Shown: piece after piece, positions 16,872 to 25,654 of the stretch
How the letters are laid out: each line of letters begins with the position of its first letter
Position numbering within the stretch: position 1 is the first letter of the stretch
Source: Cyclobacteriaceae bacterium
Lineage (GTDB): Bacteria > Bacteroidota > Bacteroidia > Cytophagales > Cyclobacteriaceae
DNA: 64,000 nucleotides
Direction: 5' to 3'
Assembly: GCA_026129485.1 (NCBI GenBank)
Contig: JAHCHY010000004.1
Span: forward strand, 62,001-126,000
Notes under the pieces: model-generated
Seen by the model: only the letters and a program-made list of their open reading frames with translations
What the model was told of the DNA's origin: nothing
Database searches by the model: none
Position numbers and translations under genes: made by a program

Positions 16872-19090
16872 TTGCTCTATTGGCTTGCTTACCTGTTATA
16901 GTATTGAGCAATACATGTTCAAAATACAACTGTCATGAAGATATGATTGCTTTACTCTGGCAGGCAAAAACGGCAGGAGAATCTCCTCATAACATATTTA
17001 GTGCAGTGGCAAAGCTGCCTTACATGGACTCGCTCCTGGCGGTGCCCCACAGCACACACGGCCAAATTGTATATTGTAAGTTTCTGAAAGCTCACATTCT
17101 CATGGAGCTGGGGCGCGAAGACGAAGCAATTGTATTGTACGAAGAAGTTGTTGGACAAACTAACACAGTACAATCGAACTTGATATTGCGCGACTTGGCA
17201 ATTGCCTATCTGCGAAAGGGTGAACGTGAAAACTGCATTGCCGGGCATGAAGCAGAATCCTGCCTGATGCCAATAAAAGGATTGGGCATTCACCAAAACG
17301 AAGTTGGTTCTTCGCGGGCCATTGAACATTATCTGCACCTGTTAGCGCAAAACTCTGATGATCTGGAATCGCTTTGGCTGTTAAACATTGCCTATATGAC
17401 CTTAGGTCAATACCCGGCAAAAGTTCCGAAAGAATACCTGCTGCCCGGTATGGAAGGTGATACCAGTGTCCGTATAGAAGCTTTTCAGGACATTGCGCCC
17501 GGTGTAGGTATTGCCGTAAACAATATGGCAGGAGGAACTATTGTTGAAGATTTTGATAACGATGGATACCTGGACCTGGTTACTTCCAGCATGGAGCTGG
17601 ACGAACCCATGCACTACTTCAGGAATAATGGCGATGGCACTTTTACAGATTTGTCTCAAAAATCGAAACTTGCTCAAATTCATGGAGGATTGAATATGAT
17701 GCAAGTAGATTACGACAATGACGGAGACAAGGACATTTTTGTTTTACGCGGTGCGTGGAAAGGAAAATACGGGAACGAGCCAAATTCATTACTCGAAAAC
17801 CTCGGCAATGGAGAGTTTAAAGATGTAACTACCGTAAGCGGCTTGCTCTCTTTCCATCCTACACAAACAGCCACCTGGAACGATTTCAACAACGATGGCT
17901 GGCTGGATGTATTTATTGGAAACGAGGCTTCGCCTGTTTTTGGAGAAGTTGAGCACCCCTGCGAACTGTATATCAATAATGGAAACAGCACATTCAGAAA
18001 CATTACGCGTGAAGCAAAGTGTAACTATTCCGGTTTTGTAAAAGGTGTTACTTCTGGCGATTACGATAACGATGGGTGGAAGGACATATTCATTTCAACC
18101 ATGAGCGGCCAACGGCTGCTTTTGAAAAACGAAGGGCTGAATGGAAAGGAAATTTCATTTCGCGATGTGAGCGAGGAAGCCGGGTTAACCAAAGAAAAAG
18201 GAAATACCTTTCCTACCTGGTTTTGGGATTACAACAACGATGGCTGGCTTGATATTTTCGTATGCGACTATTCCTTTCAAAAATCATTGGGCCATTATGC
18301 TGCTGCGGAAAAGCTAAACCAGCCGGCCGGTATTCATGATAAGATGTTGCTGTACCGCAACAACAAAGATGGTACGTTTACGAATGTGGCCCGCGAAATC
18401 GGCCTCGATAAAGTTGTCTTTGCTATGGGAGCAAACTTTGGCGATATAGACAACGATGGCTTTCTCGACATGTATCTCGGTACGGGAAATCCGCAATATC
18501 AATCTCTTGTGCCCAATAAAATGTTTAAGAACTTGGGGGGCGAGAAATTTGCAGATGTTACTACTATGGCCGCAGTCGGACACCTGCAAAAAGGGCATGG
18601 TGTTGCATTTGCCGATATGGATCATGATGGCGACCAGGATATTTACATCGACATGGGAGGCGCATACCCGGGCGATGCATACCAGAGTGCATTCTTTTTA
18701 AATCCGGGACAAGGCAAGAATAACTGGATCAAGATTGAATTAAAAGGAACACAATCCAACCGGGATGCTATCGGCACACGGTTACAACTTTCCTTTAAGG
18801 AAAATGGCGTTACACGCAGGGTGTATCGCGATGTAAATTCTGGCGGAAGCTTTGGAGCCTCTCCGCTCCGAAGAGAAATCGGCATTGGCCAGGCAACCGT
18901 AATTGAGGATATCGAAATTCTATGGCATGGCAGTAATCGTATTCAGCGATTTAAAAATATTGAGCCTAATCAGTTTATCAGGATCACTGAAGGAAGTGAA
19001 GTAATCGAAAAGATACCCCTGAAAACCTTTCAATGGGTGATTAATGATCCACTGTGTTTCCCGTCTCCAACTTCTAAAATCAATCAGTAA
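16856..19090 (+). CDS. Exported VCBS/FG-GAP propeller protein with ASPIC/UnbV domain
   Basis: A 744-residue secreted or surface protein. A hydrophobic N-terminus (IIALLACLPVIVLS) precedes a Cys-containing NTCSKYNC segment; a canonical lipobox is not clear. Residues about 50-190 look TPR-like. About 200-600 hold seven Asp-rich calcium-type repeats of the form DFDNDGYLDL, DYDNDGDKDIF, DFNNDGWLDVF, DYDNDGWKDIF, DYNNDGWLDIF, DIDNDGFLDMY and DMDHDGDQDIY, as in VCBS/FG-GAP beta-propellers. The C-terminal part (NRDAIGTRLQLSF to LPLRREIGIGQA-type GxSPLRREIG) is an ASPIC/UnbV domain. This matches CRTAC1-like proteins. It lies between CxxC copies 2 and 3, overlapping the first by 16 bases and the second by one. 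Confidence 0.9.
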   Translation: MYKKIIALLACLPVIVLSNTCSKYNCHEDMIALLWQAKTAGESPHNIFSAVAKLPYMDSLLAVPHSTHGQIVYCKFLKAHILMELGREDEAIVLYEEVVGQTNTVQSNLILRDLAIAYLRKGERENCIAGHEAESCLMPIKGLGIHQNEVGSSRAIEHYLHLLAQNSDDLESLWLLNIAYMTLGQYPAKVPKEYLLPGMEGDTSVRIEAFQDIAPGVGIAVNNMAGGTIVEDFDNDGYLDLVTSSMELDEPMHYFRNNGDGTFTDLSQKSKLAQIHGGLNMMQVDYDNDGDKDIFVLRGAWKGKYGNEPNSLLENLGNGEFKDVTTVSGLLSFHPTQTATWNDFNNDGWLDVFIGNEASPVFGEVEHPCELYINNGNSTFRNITREAKCNYSGFVKGVTSGDYDNDGWKDIFISTMSGQRLLLKNEGLNGKEISFRDVSEEAGLTKEKGNTFPTWFWDYNNDGWLDIFVCDYSFQKSLGHYAAAEKLNQPAGIHDKMLLYRNNKDGTFTNVAREIGLDKVVFAMGANFGDIDNDGFLDMYLGTGNPQYQSLVPNKMFKNLGGEKFADVTTMAAVGHLQKGHGVAFADMDHDGDQDIYIDMGGAYPGDAYQSAFFLNPGQGKNNWIKIELKGTQSNRDAIGTRLQLSFKENGVTRRVYRDVNSGGSFGASPLRREIGIGQATVIEDIEILWHGSNRIQRFKNIEPNQFIRITEGSEVIEKIPLKTFQWVINDPLCFPSPTSKINQ

Positions 19091-19638
19091 TGGCACACAT
19101 AAAATTACCGGAAGGACTCCCGGGCATTCGTGGGCTGATGGCCTTCAGGCCGGAAACAGCAAAACCACTTAATGACCTGGCCGAGGTACTGCTTCGAAGC
19201 GAAAACTCGTTAACGCGTGGCGAACGTGAATTGATCGCCACCTATGTATCGGCATTAAACGATTGTTTCTTTTGTCAGAATGCGCATGGCGGCTTGGCAC
19301 AACATTACCTGCAGTGCGACATGAATTACATAGACCAGGTAAAGCATAATTACGAATTGACAAACCTGGGCGCGAAGATGAAATCGCTGCTGGCTATTGC
19401 AGCTTCGGTACAAAAAGGAGGCAAGCATGTTACGCCCGATCAAATTGACAGGGCAAAAGCGTTGGGAGCAACCGACCGCGAAATCCACGATACGGTTTTG
19501 ATTGCGGCTGCGTTCTGTATGTTCAATCGCTATGTGGATGGGCTTGGTACATGGGCGCCACAGGATCGCCAGTTTTATATAGACCGTGCACCCAGGCGCG
19601 CGGAAGAAGGGTACGCCAACTATAATCCGCAAAATTAG
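19090..19638 (+). CDS. Carboxymuconolactone-decarboxylase/AhpD-like CxxC protein, copy 3
   Basis: A 182-residue CxxC protein with C59-F-F-C62-x3-H66 and ERE at 45-47. It shares HIKLPEGLPGIRG, LQCDMNYIDQVK, LAIAASVQKGGKHVT and AAFCMFNRYVDGLGTWAP with copy 4, so copies 3 and 4 are the closest pair and probably a recent tandem duplication. Its ATG overlaps the stop of the VCBS gene by one base (TAATG), and copy 4 starts one base after its stop. In copies 3 and 4 the Glu before the first Cys seen in copies 1 and 2 is Asp or Asn. Confidence 0.9.
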   Translation: MAHIKLPEGLPGIRGLMAFRPETAKPLNDLAEVLLRSENSLTRGERELIATYVSALNDCFFCQNAHGGLAQHYLQCDMNYIDQVKHNYELTNLGAKMKSLLAIAASVQKGGKHVTPDQIDRAKALGATDREIHDTVLIAAAFCMFNRYVDGLGTWAPQDRQFYIDRAPRRAEEGYANYNPQN

Positions 19639-19639
19639 T

Positions 19640-20176
19640 ATGCCACACATTGCCATCCCGGAAGGATTGCCCGGCATTCGCGGCCCGCTGTCGCTCAGGC
19701 CTGAAGTAGCAAAACCTTTAAGCGCTTTCATGGAGGTGCTGATGCGCGACAGCAATGCCCTGTCGCGCGGGGAGCGCGAACTGATAGCCGCCTATGTTTC
19801 TTACCTGAACAATTGTTTTTTCTGCGAGCATGCGCATGGTGGTGTAGCACAGTATTACCTGCAATGCGATATTGCCTTTATTAACCGGGTAAAGCAGGAT
19901 TTTAATTCAACCGATCTACCGGGTAAGATAAAGGCGCTGCTGGCTATTGCTGCCAGCGTGCAAAAGGGCGGTAAGCATGTAACCACCGTACAAATTCAGG
20001 AAGCAAGATCAGCAGGAGCAACGGATATTGAAATTCACGATGTGGTTTTGATTGCGGCTGCGTTCTGCATGTTTAACAGATACACGGATGGACTAAACAC
20101 ATGGGCGCCAGCGGATATGGATTTTTATATTGAACGCGCACCGGCTATTGCAGCGAAAGGATATGCTTTGGATTAA
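19640..20176 (+). CDS. Carboxymuconolactone-decarboxylase/AhpD-like CxxC protein, copy 4
   Basis: A 178-residue CxxC protein with C59-F-F-C62-x3-H66. An upstream in-frame ATG at 19586 exists, but the ATG at 19640 gives the same N-terminus (PHIAIPEGLPGIRGP) as the other paralogs and sits one base after the previous stop, so I chose it. The family segment reads DVVLIAAAFCMFNRYTDGL. It ends 18 bases before the DUF3179 gene. Two near-identical copies in tandem suggest either a hetero-oligomer or dosage need; both are inference. Confidence 0.9.
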   Translation: MPHIAIPEGLPGIRGPLSLRPEVAKPLSAFMEVLMRDSNALSRGERELIAAYVSYLNNCFFCEHAHGGVAQYYLQCDIAFINRVKQDFNSTDLPGKIKALLAIAASVQKGGKHVTTVQIQEARSAGATDIEIHDVVLIAAAFCMFNRYTDGLNTWAPADMDFYIERAPAIAAKGYALD

Positions 20177-20194
20177 CAAATAAATTATTTAGAG

Positions 20195-21349
20195 ATGAAA
20201 AAACTTTTCTACATCGGTATTATCGGCATTACGCTGTTTGAATTTTTCAAGGTGTATTTCATCATGCCTTTTCCGGGCAGCCAGGCTATTAATAGCCTCG
20301 ACTTTGCGTATTTTCTGCATACCTACCGATGGTTTATTCGTATTGCTTTTCTGCTTATGCTGGCGGCAGGTGCACGCCATGCGTTTGCGGTAAAGCGCAT
20401 GTGGGTTCCGGGGTTGTTTACAATTCTTGCGTTGGTGGTCGGGTATTACTTTAACTTTAAGATGACAGCCGACAGCATTTTTAAAGAACCGGGACAGCTT
20501 GTATTCAAATCGGCAACGGATAATATTTTGGGTGATAGCAGCGTGGTGGTAGGTGTTTCCATCAACGGGCAAACCAAAGCCTATCCTGTGCGGTATATTG
20601 TGTACCACCACCAGGTGCAGGATGAAGTGGGAGGCAAGCCGGTTTTGATTACATATTGCAGCGTGTGCCGGACCGGCCGCGTGTTTGAGCCGATGGTTAA
20701 AGGCAAGCCCGAAAAATTCCGGCTGGTAGGAATGGATCACTTCAATGCCATGTTTGAAGATGCCACTACCAAAAGCTGGTGGCGCCAGGTAAATGGCGAA
20801 GCGGTAACAGGATTGCTAAAGGGCGAAGTGTTGCCGGAAGTAGAATCATTTCAGTTAACGATAGCAAAGCTTTTTGAGCTGTATCCCGATGCACAGGTCA
20901 TGCAACCCGACCTGGCAGCGCTTACCGGTTTGAAATATGATACGTTAGGTAAGTATGAATACGGTAAAGGCAAAAGTGCGTTAACCCGAACCGATAGTTT
21001 GTCGTGGCAGGAAAAATCGTGGGTGGTGGGGGTTGAAGTAGAAGGTGCGAGCAAAGCTTACGACTGGAACCTGTTGAAAGCGGAACGCGTCCTGCACGAT
21101 AAGATCAGGAGCACGGCACTTGTTATTGCGCTTGCGGCTGATGAGCAGAGCTTTTCTGTATTTAAGCGGGCCGATACCGCACAGTTTACCTTGCGGAACG
21201 ATACATTGTTTGTCGGTTCTTACGCTTACAATTTTTCAGGCCGGGCATTGAATGGTGGCGAATCGCTACTGCGGTTGAATGCTTACCAGGAGTTCTGGCA
21301 CAGTTGGCGCACGTTCCATCCGGATACGGAGCGGTTTGGAGAGAAGTAG
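20195..21349 (+). CDS. DUF3179-domain membrane protein
   Basis: A 384-residue protein. The first 95 residues hold three hydrophobic segments (YIGIIGITLFEFF, WFIRIAFLLMLAAGA, VPGLFTILALVVGYYF), so it is membrane-anchored. The rest is a DUF3179 domain with its typical features: DSSVVVGVSINGQTKAYPVR, YCSVCRTGRVFEP and SWWRQVNGEAVTG. DUF3179 has no established function. The conserved CSVC pair is another CxxC-type motif in this operon. It is the last gene; an MFS gene converges on it from the other strand after 64 bases. Confidence 0.88.
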   Translation: MKKLFYIGIIGITLFEFFKVYFIMPFPGSQAINSLDFAYFLHTYRWFIRIAFLLMLAAGARHAFAVKRMWVPGLFTILALVVGYYFNFKMTADSIFKEPGQLVFKSATDNILGDSSVVVGVSINGQTKAYPVRYIVYHHQVQDEVGGKPVLITYCSVCRTGRVFEPMVKGKPEKFRLVGMDHFNAMFEDATTKSWWRQVNGEAVTGLLKGEVLPEVESFQLTIAKLFELYPDAQVMQPDLAALTGLKYDTLGKYEYGKGKSALTRTDSLSWQEKSWVVGVEVEGASKAYDWNLLKAERVLHDKIRSTALVIALAADEQSFSVFKRADTAQFTLRNDTLFVGSYAYNFSGRALNGGESLLRLNAYQEFWHSWRTFHPDTERFGEK

Positions 21350-21413
21350 AATTTGATTTATTCAAAGAATGACACAGTTGCCATAGATTCACCAATCTGT
21401 GGCGGTGGTTTAC

Positions 21414-22649
21414 TCACTTCACCCGCTCCAGCTTTCTCAACGCTGGCGCCCTCCATGCCGTAATGCCAACCACGCTTAGTGTCATCAGTCCGCCAAAAAT
21501 TACGGATGGCACCACACCCAGCAGCTTCGCAGCAATGCCCGATTCCAGCATACCGATTTCGTTGGAAGAGCCGATGAACATGCTGTTCACGGCTGCCACT
21601 CTTCCTTTCATGTTTTCGGGTGTTAAGGTGTGAATAAGCGTGCTGCGTACAATCACGCTCACACAATCAAACATGCCGCTCATAATCAGCAACCCCATCG
21701 AAAGCCAGAACCATTTTGAAAGACTGAAGGCAATCATGGACAACCCGAAGCCGGCTACACATAGCAATAGTATTTTCCCGATTTTCTTTTTGATGGGATT
21801 ACGGGTAATGTAAACAGCCATCAGCACCGCGCCAATTGCCGGGGCCGATCGTAAAAACCCTAAACCGGTTTTGCCGATATGTAAAATCTCATCGGCAAAG
21901 AAAGGTAGTAGCGCTACGGCCCCGCCAAACAGTACCGCAAACAAATCGAGCGAAATGGCGCTTAGTATAACCTGGTTGCTGAACACAAACTTTAACCCGG
22001 CTTTGATTTTCGTCCACGTGCCCTGCTCGGTAGTTACCGGTGGCAATGGCCTGTTGGGGATTGACAGGTAACAGGTCAAAGCGGCTAATACCAATAATGC
22101 ATCTGCAGTATAAGCCGCTGTAATTCCAAAGAAACCATAGATCAACCCGCCAATCATAGGGCCGCCTACTGCAGCGGTCTCCCACAACGTGCTGTTCCAG
22201 GTAATGGCGTTTTGATACAACGAACGATCGACCAACTGCGGCATAAACGAAAAATTGGCGGGCGATAAAAATCCTCGCGCTATACCGCTCACAAAGATCA
22301 CTACATAGATGGCGAAGGCGCTGTTGGAGATAATGAAAGTGCCCAGGTATGTAGTGAAATAGAGCAGGGCAGCAGAGCAAGAGGCCAATACGCTCACGCA
22401 GGTAACAATTATTTTTTTGCGTTCCACAACATCGGCCAGATGGCCGGCATACAACGATACGGTTATTGCCGGGATGGCTTCTGCAAGACCAATAAGCCCG
22501 AGCGATAAAGGATCTTTGGTAAGCTCGTAAATCTGCCAGCCCACAATTACACCCTGTATTTGCATGGCCAGCGTAATTAAAAACCGGGATGTTACAAACA
22601 GCCGGAAATCGCGGATGCGAATGGCTGCGTAGGGATCAGAGGGCCTCAT
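21414..22649 (-). CDS. MFS transporter (MFS_3/enterobactin-exporter-like)
   Basis: A 411-residue protein with about 12 membrane helices. Motif A-like YAGHLADVVERKKII lies between helices 2 and 3, and the second half has ENMKGRVAAVNSMFIGSSNEIGM, a signature of the MFS_3/EntS-type efflux group. It is more likely an exporter than the MFS in the neighbouring operon. It converges on the DUF3179 gene and is not part of that operon. Substrate unknown. Confidence 0.88.
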   Translation of the reverse strand: MRPSDPYAAIRIRDFRLFVTSRFLITLAMQIQGVIVGWQIYELTKDPLSLGLIGLAEAIPAITVSLYAGHLADVVERKKIIVTCVSVLASCSAALLYFTTYLGTFIISNSAFAIYVVIFVSGIARGFLSPANFSFMPQLVDRSLYQNAITWNSTLWETAAVGGPMIGGLIYGFFGITAAYTADALLVLAALTCYLSIPNRPLPPVTTEQGTWTKIKAGLKFVFSNQVILSAISLDLFAVLFGGAVALLPFFADEILHIGKTGLGFLRSAPAIGAVLMAVYITRNPIKKKIGKILLLCVAGFGLSMIAFSLSKWFWLSMGLLIMSGMFDCVSVIVRSTLIHTLTPENMKGRVAAVNSMFIGSSNEIGMLESGIAAKLLGVVPSVIFGGLMTLSVVGITAWRAPALRKLERVK

Positions 22650-22755
22650 TTATTAACGAGTGCATCATTCAGTGATAAAAAATATCGATTGACCGGGTAA
22701 AAAAGTAGGCAACAGCAGTAGGCAAAATACATATTCTCCTTCGCGCCTCAGCGGT

Positions 22756-23298
22756 TCAATTTAAAATTACACGAATGGCCTCAACGGCTTTTTGCTGCCG
22801 TTGCTCCCGTGGGCCACCGATCTCAACAAAGGGCACTGCGCTGTTGATTACTTCATTCCGAAACACCTGCCAGAAGTGCTCGCGCTTATCCGGGTGCTCG
22901 CGTTGCGGGTCATCTGCCCAGGGCACATCAATGTAGCAAAGCAGGTATAGATCGTAAGGACGGGTTTTAACCAGCCGCAGAATCTCTTCATCGCAACGGC
23001 CGTATTTGTATTCGCTCCAGATTTTTATGGTGATCAGGTTTGTATCGCAGATCATTACGCGGTTGGAATCGCGCAGCCATTCATCTTCCAGGCGTAGCTG
23101 GCCATGTGCAATTTTCAGCAGGTCAGGTTCCTGGTAAGGGCGCCCCAGCTTATCCAGGTACGCCCGTGCATATTCGGGTATCCAGCAGGTATTAAAATGA
23201 GAAGCCAGGAATTTTGAGAGCTCCGATTTCCCGGTGCACTCCGGCCCGGTTACACAAACCTTTTTAATAACCGGTAAATCGTGGGGAACGGCCGACAT
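22756..23298 (-). CDS. NadR-like AAA_28 nucleotide kinase
   Basis: A P-loop protein of about 181 residues. The Walker A is GPECTGKSELSKF and it resembles the C-terminal ribosylnicotinamide-kinase half of NadR (pfam AAA_28), with VPEYARAYLDKLGRP after it. The ATG at 23298 starts MSAVPHDLPVIKKVCV directly before the first strand; a longer in-frame start at 23373 would add a basic, Trp-rich stretch unlike the family. The typical neighbour, the PnuC transporter, is not seen. It is divergent from the amine oxidase gene 116 bases away. Role in NAD salvage is inferred from the family. Confidence 0.85.
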   Translation of the reverse strand: MSAVPHDLPVIKKVCVTGPECTGKSELSKFLASHFNTCWIPEYARAYLDKLGRPYQEPDLLKIAHGQLRLEDEWLRDSNRVMICDTNLITIKIWSEYKYGRCDEEILRLVKTRPYDLYLLCYIDVPWADDPQREHPDKREHFWQVFRNEVINSAVPFVEIGGPREQRQQKAVEAIRVILN

Positions 23299-23413
23299 AA
23301 AGCGTTTACTTTTTCGCCAAAATAACCATTTAAATGCTAACCGAAGCCGAAACTGCCAGGGGTGTTTCGCCAATCGGGCTCATATAATTATCTTTCGGTA
23401 AACTTTGTAGTGT

Positions 23414-24865
23414 GTGAAGCGCAGAAAAGCAATTAAAAGCATTGGTTTAAGCATTACAGCCGGGTTATGGTTGCCATCTGCATTGTCATCCTGCAAAAAA
23501 GATGATCCCGGTCCGGAGGTTCCTTTTGATGGAACGGTCGCCATAATTGGCGGTGGCGCTGCCGGGCTATATACGGCCGATATTCTTTCCGCAAAAGGAA
23601 TTAATGTAATTGTTTTTGAAGCCGGCAGCCAGTTGGGCGGTCGTGTGCGCTCGCTTCGCAACCAGCGCGAAATACTCGTGCAAACCTCGGCCGATTTTCC
23701 GGTAGAGCTGGGTGCCGAGATTGTGTACGGAACAAACTCGGCATGGGGTAATATTATCAAGAATTATACGTTTACGCGGATAGAGCTGAATACGCAGGCT
23801 ACCGAACAGTTTATCCTGGAGAATCAGGCCAAGCCGGCTACCGAGTGGGGCGCTGATTCCGATTTCCAAATTGTGCAGAATTTTATGCAGGGGCTGCCCG
23901 GTTATTCCGGTGGCGATGTGTCGATGAGCGTGGCATCAGGCGTAAGTTCGCGTGCACAGGCGTTGCTGAATTCTTTGGCAGGTAATCGCTTTGGCTCCAG
24001 CAGCGACCGGGTAGGTGCAAAGGGTGTAGCAGAAGCCTTAAACTTAGTTGAGCACGATAACCTGGCATACATGATTAAAACCAACCCGCTGCAGGATATT
24101 GTTACCTCGCGCTTTAGCGGGGTGCTTGGTAAAGTGAAGCTGAATACGGCTATCAAAAGCATTGCCTATTCGGGCGATAAAATTGTTCTTACCGACCAGG
24201 ATAGCAACCAGGTTGAAGTGGAAAAGGTTGTGGTTACTGTACCGCTGGGTGTTTTAAAAACCGGGGGCATTGCGTTCAGTCCGGGGTTGCCGGCTGCCAA
24301 GGTAACGGCTATGAATAAGATCGGGATGGATCATGCCCTGCGGCTAATCATTGACTTCAAGAAAAATTTCTGGGGTGAAGGCACCGGGTACCTGTGGGGT
24401 GGCACCGAAGGCCCTGCATATTTTAATACCGGTGTGGCGCGAAGCGAATTTTACCGTACGCTTTCCGTTACCGTGCATGGACCCAAGGCGCAACAGCTTT
24501 CAGCTATGGGCGATGGTATGCTGGATGCCGTGCTGGCCGAGCTGGATGCCATTTACAACGGGCAGGCGACTTTGTATGTTCGGAAAACACTAACCAATGA
24601 TGCGGAAGGCAATATTATAGAAGGCGACCGGGTATGGTTTAAAGCCGATTGGGGTAAAGATGAATTTTTTAAAGGCGGCATTTCTTACCTGCCACCGGGT
24701 TCCAGCGTGCAGGATCGCATTGATTTCTCGGCACCGATCAACAACAAGGTATTTTTTGCGGGTGAAGCAACAGACAACAGGGGAGATGCCGGTACGGTAA
24801 ACGGTGCGCTTAATTCAGCCGAGCGTGTAGCCGAAGAGGTGGTGCAGTCGATTATTGGTGCGTGA
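23414..24865 (+). CDS. Exported FAD-dependent amine oxidase
   Basis: A 483-residue flavoprotein of the monoamine oxidase/phytoene-desaturase-like fold. The GTG at 23414 opens KRRKAIKSIGLSITAGLW, which resembles a Tat signal, followed by the lipobox-like ALSSC, so it may be an exported lipoprotein. The dinucleotide-binding motif is VAIIGGGAAGLYTADIL and then EAGSQLGGRVRS. The C-terminal FAD motif is FFAGEATDNRGDAGTVNGAL. Length and motif order are complete. Substrate unknown. An ATP-rich co-operonic partner is not evident; a short AT-rich gene follows 64 bases later. Confidence 0.9.
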   Translation: MKRRKAIKSIGLSITAGLWLPSALSSCKKDDPGPEVPFDGTVAIIGGGAAGLYTADILSAKGINVIVFEAGSQLGGRVRSLRNQREILVQTSADFPVELGAEIVYGTNSAWGNIIKNYTFTRIELNTQATEQFILENQAKPATEWGADSDFQIVQNFMQGLPGYSGGDVSMSVASGVSSRAQALLNSLAGNRFGSSSDRVGAKGVAEALNLVEHDNLAYMIKTNPLQDIVTSRFSGVLGKVKLNTAIKSIAYSGDKIVLTDQDSNQVEVEKVVVTVPLGVLKTGGIAFSPGLPAAKVTAMNKIGMDHALRLIIDFKKNFWGEGTGYLWGGTEGPAYFNTGVARSEFYRTLSVTVHGPKAQQLSAMGDGMLDAVLAELDAIYNGQATLYVRKTLTNDAEGNIIEGDRVWFKADWGKDEFFKGGISYLPPGSSVQDRIDFSAPINNKVFFAGEATDNRGDAGTVNGALNSAERVAEEVVQSIIGA

Positions 24866-24929
24866 GGATGTTTGTGTCCTTGTATCTGTGTGTTGGGGGT
24901 AATTACTACATGAGATACTGACGACCAGT

Positions 24930-25568
24930 ATGATAAAGAATGATCAAATAAAACTCACTGAAGAAATAGTTGAGACAGCTTATCGACTATTGATTAACAA
25001 ACTCGCTAATGGAGGAATTCAAGCAAAAAATGAGAGTTCATTTCAGTTGGAGTTAGGTTATATCCTGAAAACACTTGGACAACTTTACGAGTTTAGAGTT
25101 GTGGACAAATTTCATCTTGAACTTGAGACTTACATTCAATTAAACGGACAAAGTATCAAAAGCAAATCTGAAAGAGCAAGAGTTGATTTATTAATTTACT
25201 ACAAGGACGACAAAACAACAACAAAGGCAGCGATTGAATTAAAATTTTTCAAAAAGGAAAACCATCGAGAACCAAACAATAGATATGATGTGTTTAAGGA
25301 CTTATCAAATATTGAACTCTACAAGGAAAATGGAATCGACATCTGTTACTTCATCTTATCGACAGACCATTCCCATTATGTCAATCAAGAAAACTATTCG
25401 GCTGACACAATGGACTTTGACTTTAGACACGGAAAAGAATATAAATCGGGGACAGTTTTGCAATACCGGACAGAGAAACCTTATGGACCAGAGTTAAAAT
25501 TAAACAGGGACTATAAGTTCACGTGGGACAAAGTGAACGAGTTATATTTCTTAAAAATAAAAATGTGA
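24930..25568 (+). CDS. PD-(D/E)XK-like nuclease-fold hypothetical protein
   Basis: A 212-residue protein. The sequence RARVDLLIYYKDD, 15 or so residues before AAIELKFFKKENH, matches the D ... (E/Q)xK catalytic core of PD-(D/E)XK proteins. Flanking text such as DVFKDLSNIELYKENGIDICY fits small hypotheticals of this superfamily. The gene is clearly AT-richer than both neighbours, consistent with horizontal transfer. No methyltransferase or other restriction partner is adjacent. It is convergent with the TolC gene. Nuclease activity is inferred from the motif only. Confidence 0.6.
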   Translation: MIKNDQIKLTEEIVETAYRLLINKLANGGIQAKNESSFQLELGYILKTLGQLYEFRVVDKFHLELETYIQLNGQSIKSKSERARVDLLIYYKDDKTTTKAAIELKFFKKENHREPNNRYDVFKDLSNIELYKENGIDICYFILSTDHSHYVNQENYSADTMDFDFRHGKEYKSGTVLQYRTEKPYGPELKLNRDYKFTWDKVNELYFLKIKM

Positions 25569-25654
25569 AGGTGACCCGAACCATCGCCATTATCCGTGTC
25601 CACACAAATCACCCACGCTGTTTGCGGAAACGCAAAATCACAAACCTCGCCAGC

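Noticed and set aside
20189..20740. A 183-codon minus-strand open frame within the DUF3179 gene
   Set aside because: Antisense shadow; no signal, domain or promoter supports it.
25621..25636. Palindrome TTTGCG-GAAA-CGCAAA between the convergent nuclease-like and TolC genes as a terminator
   Set aside because: The stem is short and no T-run follows on either strand.
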